In this document: piece after piece, positions 63,208 to 64,000 of the stretch
How the letters are laid out: each line of letters begins with the position of its first letter
Position numbering within the stretch: position 1 is the first letter of the stretch
Source: Fibrisoma limi BUZ 3
GTDB lineage: Bacteria > Bacteroidota > Bacteroidia > Cytophagales > Spirosomataceae
NCBI RefSeq assembly: GCF_000296815.2
Contig: NZ_CAIT01000007.1
Location: 186,001-250,000, forward strand
Length of the DNA: 64,000 bases
Reading direction: 5' to 3'
Made by a program: the position numbers and the translations under genes
Notes under the pieces: generated by a model
What the model was told of the DNA's origin: nothing
Databases searched by the model: none
The model's input: the letters and a program-made list of their open reading frames with translations, nothing else

Positions 63208-64000
63208 ATGTTCTGGCACCGCGTTTCCGCTTTCATCCTCAAGAATAGAGTCGCTCTCATTGTCCTGATTCTGGCCGGTACGGCGTTCATGGGCTACCAG
63301 GCCTCCCGCGTCCGGTTGTCTTACGAAATCGCCAAGATCCTGCCCAAGTCCGATCCCGATTTCAAACTGTACGATAGCTTTAAGGCCCGATTCGGACAGG
63401 ATGGCAACGTACTGGCCATCGGCGTCGAAACCGACAGCATGTACCGGCTCAGCTTCTTCAACGACTGGTACGCCCTCAGCCAGAAAATTCGCCGGATCAG
63501 CAGCATCCGGGATGTGGTGTCCAACGCGAACCTGTACAACATCGTCCGCGACGACAGTTCTCGTACGTTCCGCTTTATGCCCCTGGTGCCGCGCCCCGTC
63601 ACGACCCAGGCTGAGGTCGATAGCATCCGCAGCCAGATTGCCCGGTTGCCGTTCTACGAGGGCTTCGTATCCGATAGTTCGGGACGGGCGCACCTGATGG
63701 CCGTTACGTTCGATCCGACCCAGGTCAACACCCGCAACCGGATCAACGTTGTGCGTCAGATTGAGGCCGTGGTCGATTCGTTCGGGGTTCAGCACGGGCT
63801 GGATGTCCACCTGTCGGGCATGCCCTATATCCGTACCGAATTTACGGCTAAGGTCAGCAATGAACTGACCTTGTTTATGGTGCTGGCCTTCGTCGTGACG
63901 GCCCTGATTCTGCTGTTTTTCTTCCGGTCCGTTACGGTCATGGTGGCTGCTGCGCTGGTTGTCGGTGTGGGGGTTGTCTGGTCGTCGGCTTATATTTCGC
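63208..64000 (+). CDS. RND/MMPL-superfamily exporter, 3' end beyond window
   Basis: Frame open from ATG 63208 to the window edge (264 codons). It begins MFWHRVSAFILKNRVALIVL, a first transmembrane helix, then a long periplasmic loop with ARFGQDGNVLAIGVETD. After about residue 190 come hydrophobic segments (ELTLFMVLAFVVTALILLFF, then VMVAAALVVGVGVVWSS). This matches the MMPL/predicted-exporter type of the RND superfamily, distinct from the HAE1 pump at 13142. Lipid or hopanoid export is typical of the group, but the cargo here is unknown. Confidence 0.85.
   Translation, partial: MFWHRVSAFILKNRVALIVLILAGTAFMGYQASRVRLSYEIAKILPKSDPDFKLYDSFKARFGQDGNVLAIGVETDSMYRLSFFNDWYALSQKIRRISSIRDVVSNANLYNIVRDDSSRTFRFMPLVPRPVTTQAEVDSIRSQIARLPFYEGFVSDSSGRAHLMAVTFDPTQVNTRNRINVVRQIEAVVDSFGVQHGLDVHLSGMPYIRTEFTAKVSNELTLFMVLAFVVTALILLFFFRSVTVMVAAALVVGVGVVWSSAYIS

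Overview
The window reads as chromosomal DNA of a Bacteroidota member, most likely order Cytophagales and close to Spirosoma or Dyadobacter. This is an inference from protein content: two SusC/SusD pairs, two secreted proteins with C-terminal type IX secretion (T9SS) sorting domains, TAnnTTTG-type -7 promoter elements, PI-PLC/alkaline-phosphatase fusions and MetallophosN/C proteins. No rRNA, tRNA, CRISPR array, prophage or intact insertion sequence was seen.

Layout. 1-3.8 kb is an AT-rich, decayed stretch: the end of an unknown gene, two tiny ORFs, a one-helix membrane protein, a broken IS3-family transposase and what looks like the tail of a dead SusD gene. 3.8-8.6 kb is one large secreted multidomain protein (TIM-barrel-like catalytic part plus CBM9-like and two CBM3-like modules), probably a cellulose or beta-glucan enzyme. 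8.8-17.1 kb holds a small exported protein, an AraC remnant, a DUF808 membrane protein, an RND (HAE1) efflux pair preceded by a small unknown gene, and a lipoprotein. 17.6-25.1 kb is a phosphate-scavenging block: GDPD-like/alkaline phosphatase fusion and purple acid phosphatase on +, facing a calcineurin-like phosphoesterase and a Tat-exported phospholipase C on -. 25.4-33.3 kb covers ThuA and YceI proteins, then a minus-strand sugar-metabolism run (sugar isomerase/epimerase and two Gfo/Idh/MocA oxidoreductases) divergent from an MFS transporter. Each gap in that run contains a four-helix-bundle (23S IVP-type) gene bracketed by short repeat arrays.

33.7-43.8 kb has a beta-lactamase-fold hydrolase, small unknown genes, a group II PLP decarboxylase divergent from a LysR regulator, a MeaB/ArgK GTPase overlapping that LysR gene, a cupredoxin plus beta-propeller pair, and WrbA. 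43.9-45.7 kb carries two acidic disordered proteins and an ECF sigma factor without a neighbouring anti-sigma gene. 46.4-48.1 kb is a secreted T9SS cargo protein. 48.5-58.4 kb is two tandem SusC/SusD pairs with no enzymes or regulators beside them. 58.8-62.8 kb is a GH130-type enzyme behind a GT4 glycosyltransferase fused to an alpha/alpha-barrel-like domain. An RND/MMPL exporter runs off the right edge.

Working picture: a glycan-degrading, phosphate-scavenging soil- or water-type bacterium. The least explained structure is the pair of IVP-gene modules with inverted octamer-like repeats inside the sugar operon. Second is a family of long hairpins at convergent gene junctions sharing a GTGTCAG core.
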